A model generated the notes under the pieces. The model was not told the origin of the DNA, did not search any database, and saw only the letters and a list, made by a program, of their open reading frames with translations. The position numbers were made by a program, and so were the translations under genes. A stretch of 64,000 nucleotides of DNA from Aphanomyces cochlioides (lineage: Eukaryota; Oomycota; Saprolegniomycetes; Saprolegniales; Verrucalvaceae): NCBI GenBank assembly GCA_019828595.1, contig JAHQRK010000004.1, positions 2,604,001 through 2,668,000 of the forward strand, given 5' to 3'. Shown here in pieces: positions 62,783 to 64,000 of the stretch. Position 1 is the first letter of the stretch, and each line of letters starts with the position of its first letter.

Positions 62783-64000
62783 TTACTGGTGTTCAACTCG
62801 AAAAGACATGGGATATTTTTCGAATAGCTCGTTGTATCCAGCTTGAGAGAAAAGGACTGAGACCGCTTCGATGATGTTTCGATAGTCGAAGTCGTCAGGC
62901 GAGAGCAAACGAATTGTTCGCCTGATGGAAGCTGTCCAACTGACAAATATAATCTCGTTCCATAGTAAAATCGGTAGAGGCCTTTTGCCATCGAACTTGG
63001 TTGCATTTCTTTGAGTCCATAAGGAGTACGTGATGGAAGCACAAAGGAGGGACCATAATTTGAATAATGCGTCATGCAGGTGTTTTCCTCGCGTATTGGT
63101 CTTGAAGCGACTGATATTCGTGGTGGTTGCCCAATCAAACTTAACACCATAAGCTCTCCATGCTCGCTCTTGGAACATCCAAACTTGATGTACATGATGA
63201 CATGTATGGAAGGCATGATGAAAAGTCTCAACATCCGAGCAATCTTCATAGACACAACAAATAGCGTCAGGGTTTTGGATCTGCATATAGGAAAACCTCG
63301 AGTTGACGGGTAACATCTTCATGTGCAATCGAAACCATACATCGCCTTGAACAGGTGGAGGTAGATTACACACAGTACGAATGAGACGGATATACTTTGC
63401 TATGTCTTTGTCAGTTCTTGTCGTAGTCTTCATAGGATGTATAGCTTCAGTCTGGGGGGCGTGGTAAGCTAAATGCACCACGTTTTTCTTGGGCCACGAC
63501 TCGAAAGGTAAATCAGCATCCTTGATTCTGGCTGTAAACGGATGTTGACAAGTCGGGACATTAGGCAGTGGCGACCCTTGCCGAATGTCAAACGATCGAA
63601 CAACTTTGTCGAAGATTCGTGTGAGTTGATTGTAAATGTCGGTTGTGCGGGGCAATGTGGCAAAGTCCATGACTCCGTCCTGGTTTAGACAAACTTGGGC
63701 AGCTGGATTGTTCGACGACATTCGGTTCACGAACATGGTCTCTGTTGGCCAAGCGCCATGTGGGGTCAGGAAATCCTTCAGGCATCTGAGACCATTTTTG
63801 GCCCCGTGGCGGCACCAGAGACGCATGTCTTCATCTTTCACGACATTTGCTAACATCTTAGCAGAGCCGAAGTGCATTGCGTCGTAGGCTGTGAGCCATA
63901 CCGGGAGGTTCAGTACCGTGTCGAGATTTGGAGGCACGCCGATTCGCTTACTCATGTCTGTGGCTGACCAATGTTTCCAAGTATCAAGCCACAGTGGATG
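62783..64000 (-). CDS. E7 ORF2, C-terminal part (partial at window edge)
   Basis: Open from the window edge to TAA at 62783, covering about the last 405 residues. It contains the region after RT and the zf-RVT-like cluster (CCVYEDC, HHAFHTC). The G runs that are shortened in E1 and E2 have full length here (GGGGGGCG near 63460, GGAGGGACC near 63050). Confidence 0.9.
   Translation of the reverse strand, partial: HPLWLDTWKHWSATDMSKRIGVPPNLDTVLNLPVWLTAYDAMHFGSAKMLANVVKDEDMRLWCRHGAKNGLRCLKDFLTPHGAWPTETMFVNRMSSNNPAAQVCLNQDGVMDFATLPRTTDIYNQLTRIFDKVVRSFDIRQGSPLPNVPTCQHPFTARIKDADLPFESWPKKNVVHLAYHAPQTEAIHPMKTTTRTDKDIAKYIRLIRTVCNLPPPVQGDVWFRLHMKMLPVNSRFSYMQIQNPDAICCVYEDCSDVETFHHAFHTCHHVHQVWMFQERAWRAYGVKFDWATTTNISRFKTNTRGKHLHDALFKLWSLLCASITYSLWTQRNATKFDGKRPLPILLWNEIIFVSWTASIRRTIRLLSPDDFDYRNIIEAVSVLFSQAGYNELFEKYPMSFRVEHQ

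Larger units (their letters stand above)
61277..64000 (-). mobile_element. E7: family-1 LINE, cut by the window edge
   Basis: The 3' UTR, ORF3 and the C-terminal third of ORF2 are visible. Diagnostic bases are mixed: RKRKAK tail and TGCACCACG as in E2/E4, but AAGAATTC and GCGCCATG as in E1/E6. Confidence 0.95.

Overview
The window is eukaryotic nuclear repeat DNA. It is a tandem array of one tRNA gene, tRNA-Lys(CTT), in units of about 1 kb, riddled with non-LTR (LINE-type) retrotransposons that all sit at the same nucleotide of that tRNA gene. No ordinary single-copy host gene is visible. The host is not certain. Intron-free APE-type LINEs with a zf-RVT tail, plus an oomycete-like Inr/FPR promoter match at the LINE 5' end, make an oomycete (possibly a Saprolegnialean) my best inference at low to moderate confidence.

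Layout. There are 22 intact 73-nt tRNA-Lys genes, all on +, at 141, 1120, 10264, 19387, 20400, 21396, 22392, 23403, 24438, 25434, 26428, 27427, 28438, 38594, 39588, 40599, 41610, 42621, 43632, 50033, 51079 and 60235. There are also 7 fourteen-nt 5' stubs, at 2116, 11242, 29434, 30449, 44626, 52090 and 61263. Each stub is followed directly by the 3' end of a LINE lying on the - strand. The LINEs are E1 2130-10263, E2 11256-19386, E3 29448-30448 (5'-truncated), E4 30463-38593, E5 44640-50032 (second family, 5'-truncated), E6 52104-60234 and E7 61277 to the window edge. The spacers hold a pyrimidine-rich tract, then a G/T-rich region built from degenerate 17-bp repeats. Every unit length (978-1046 bp) can be accounted for by gain or loss of 17-mers plus a few small indels.

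Element architecture. A full-length family-1 element is about 8.13 kb. It has a 51-bp 5' leader, ORF1 (821 aa, RNA-binding-type protein with no CCHC knuckle), ORF2 (1371 aa, APE endonuclease + reverse transcriptase + zf-RVT), ORF3 (up to 458 aa, chromodomain-like segment + papain-like cysteine protease-like segment) and a 78-bp 3' UTR with a perfect hairpin. E4 and E6 have all ORFs open. E1 and E2 carry small indels. Family 2 (E5) has homologous ORF1 and ORF2 but no ORF3.

How it works together. All insertions duplicate the 14 bp GCCCGTCTAGCTCA, which are exactly tRNA nt 1-14. The element therefore always leaves a complete tRNA gene next to its 5' end and a dead 14-nt stub next to its 3' end. 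The target is regenerated and can be hit again, which E3/E4 show directly: two elements in a row separated by only the 14-bp duplication. The likely new system here is a tRNA-gene-specific, target-restoring LINE with an accessory chromodomain/protease ORF, living in an amplified tRNA-Lys array.
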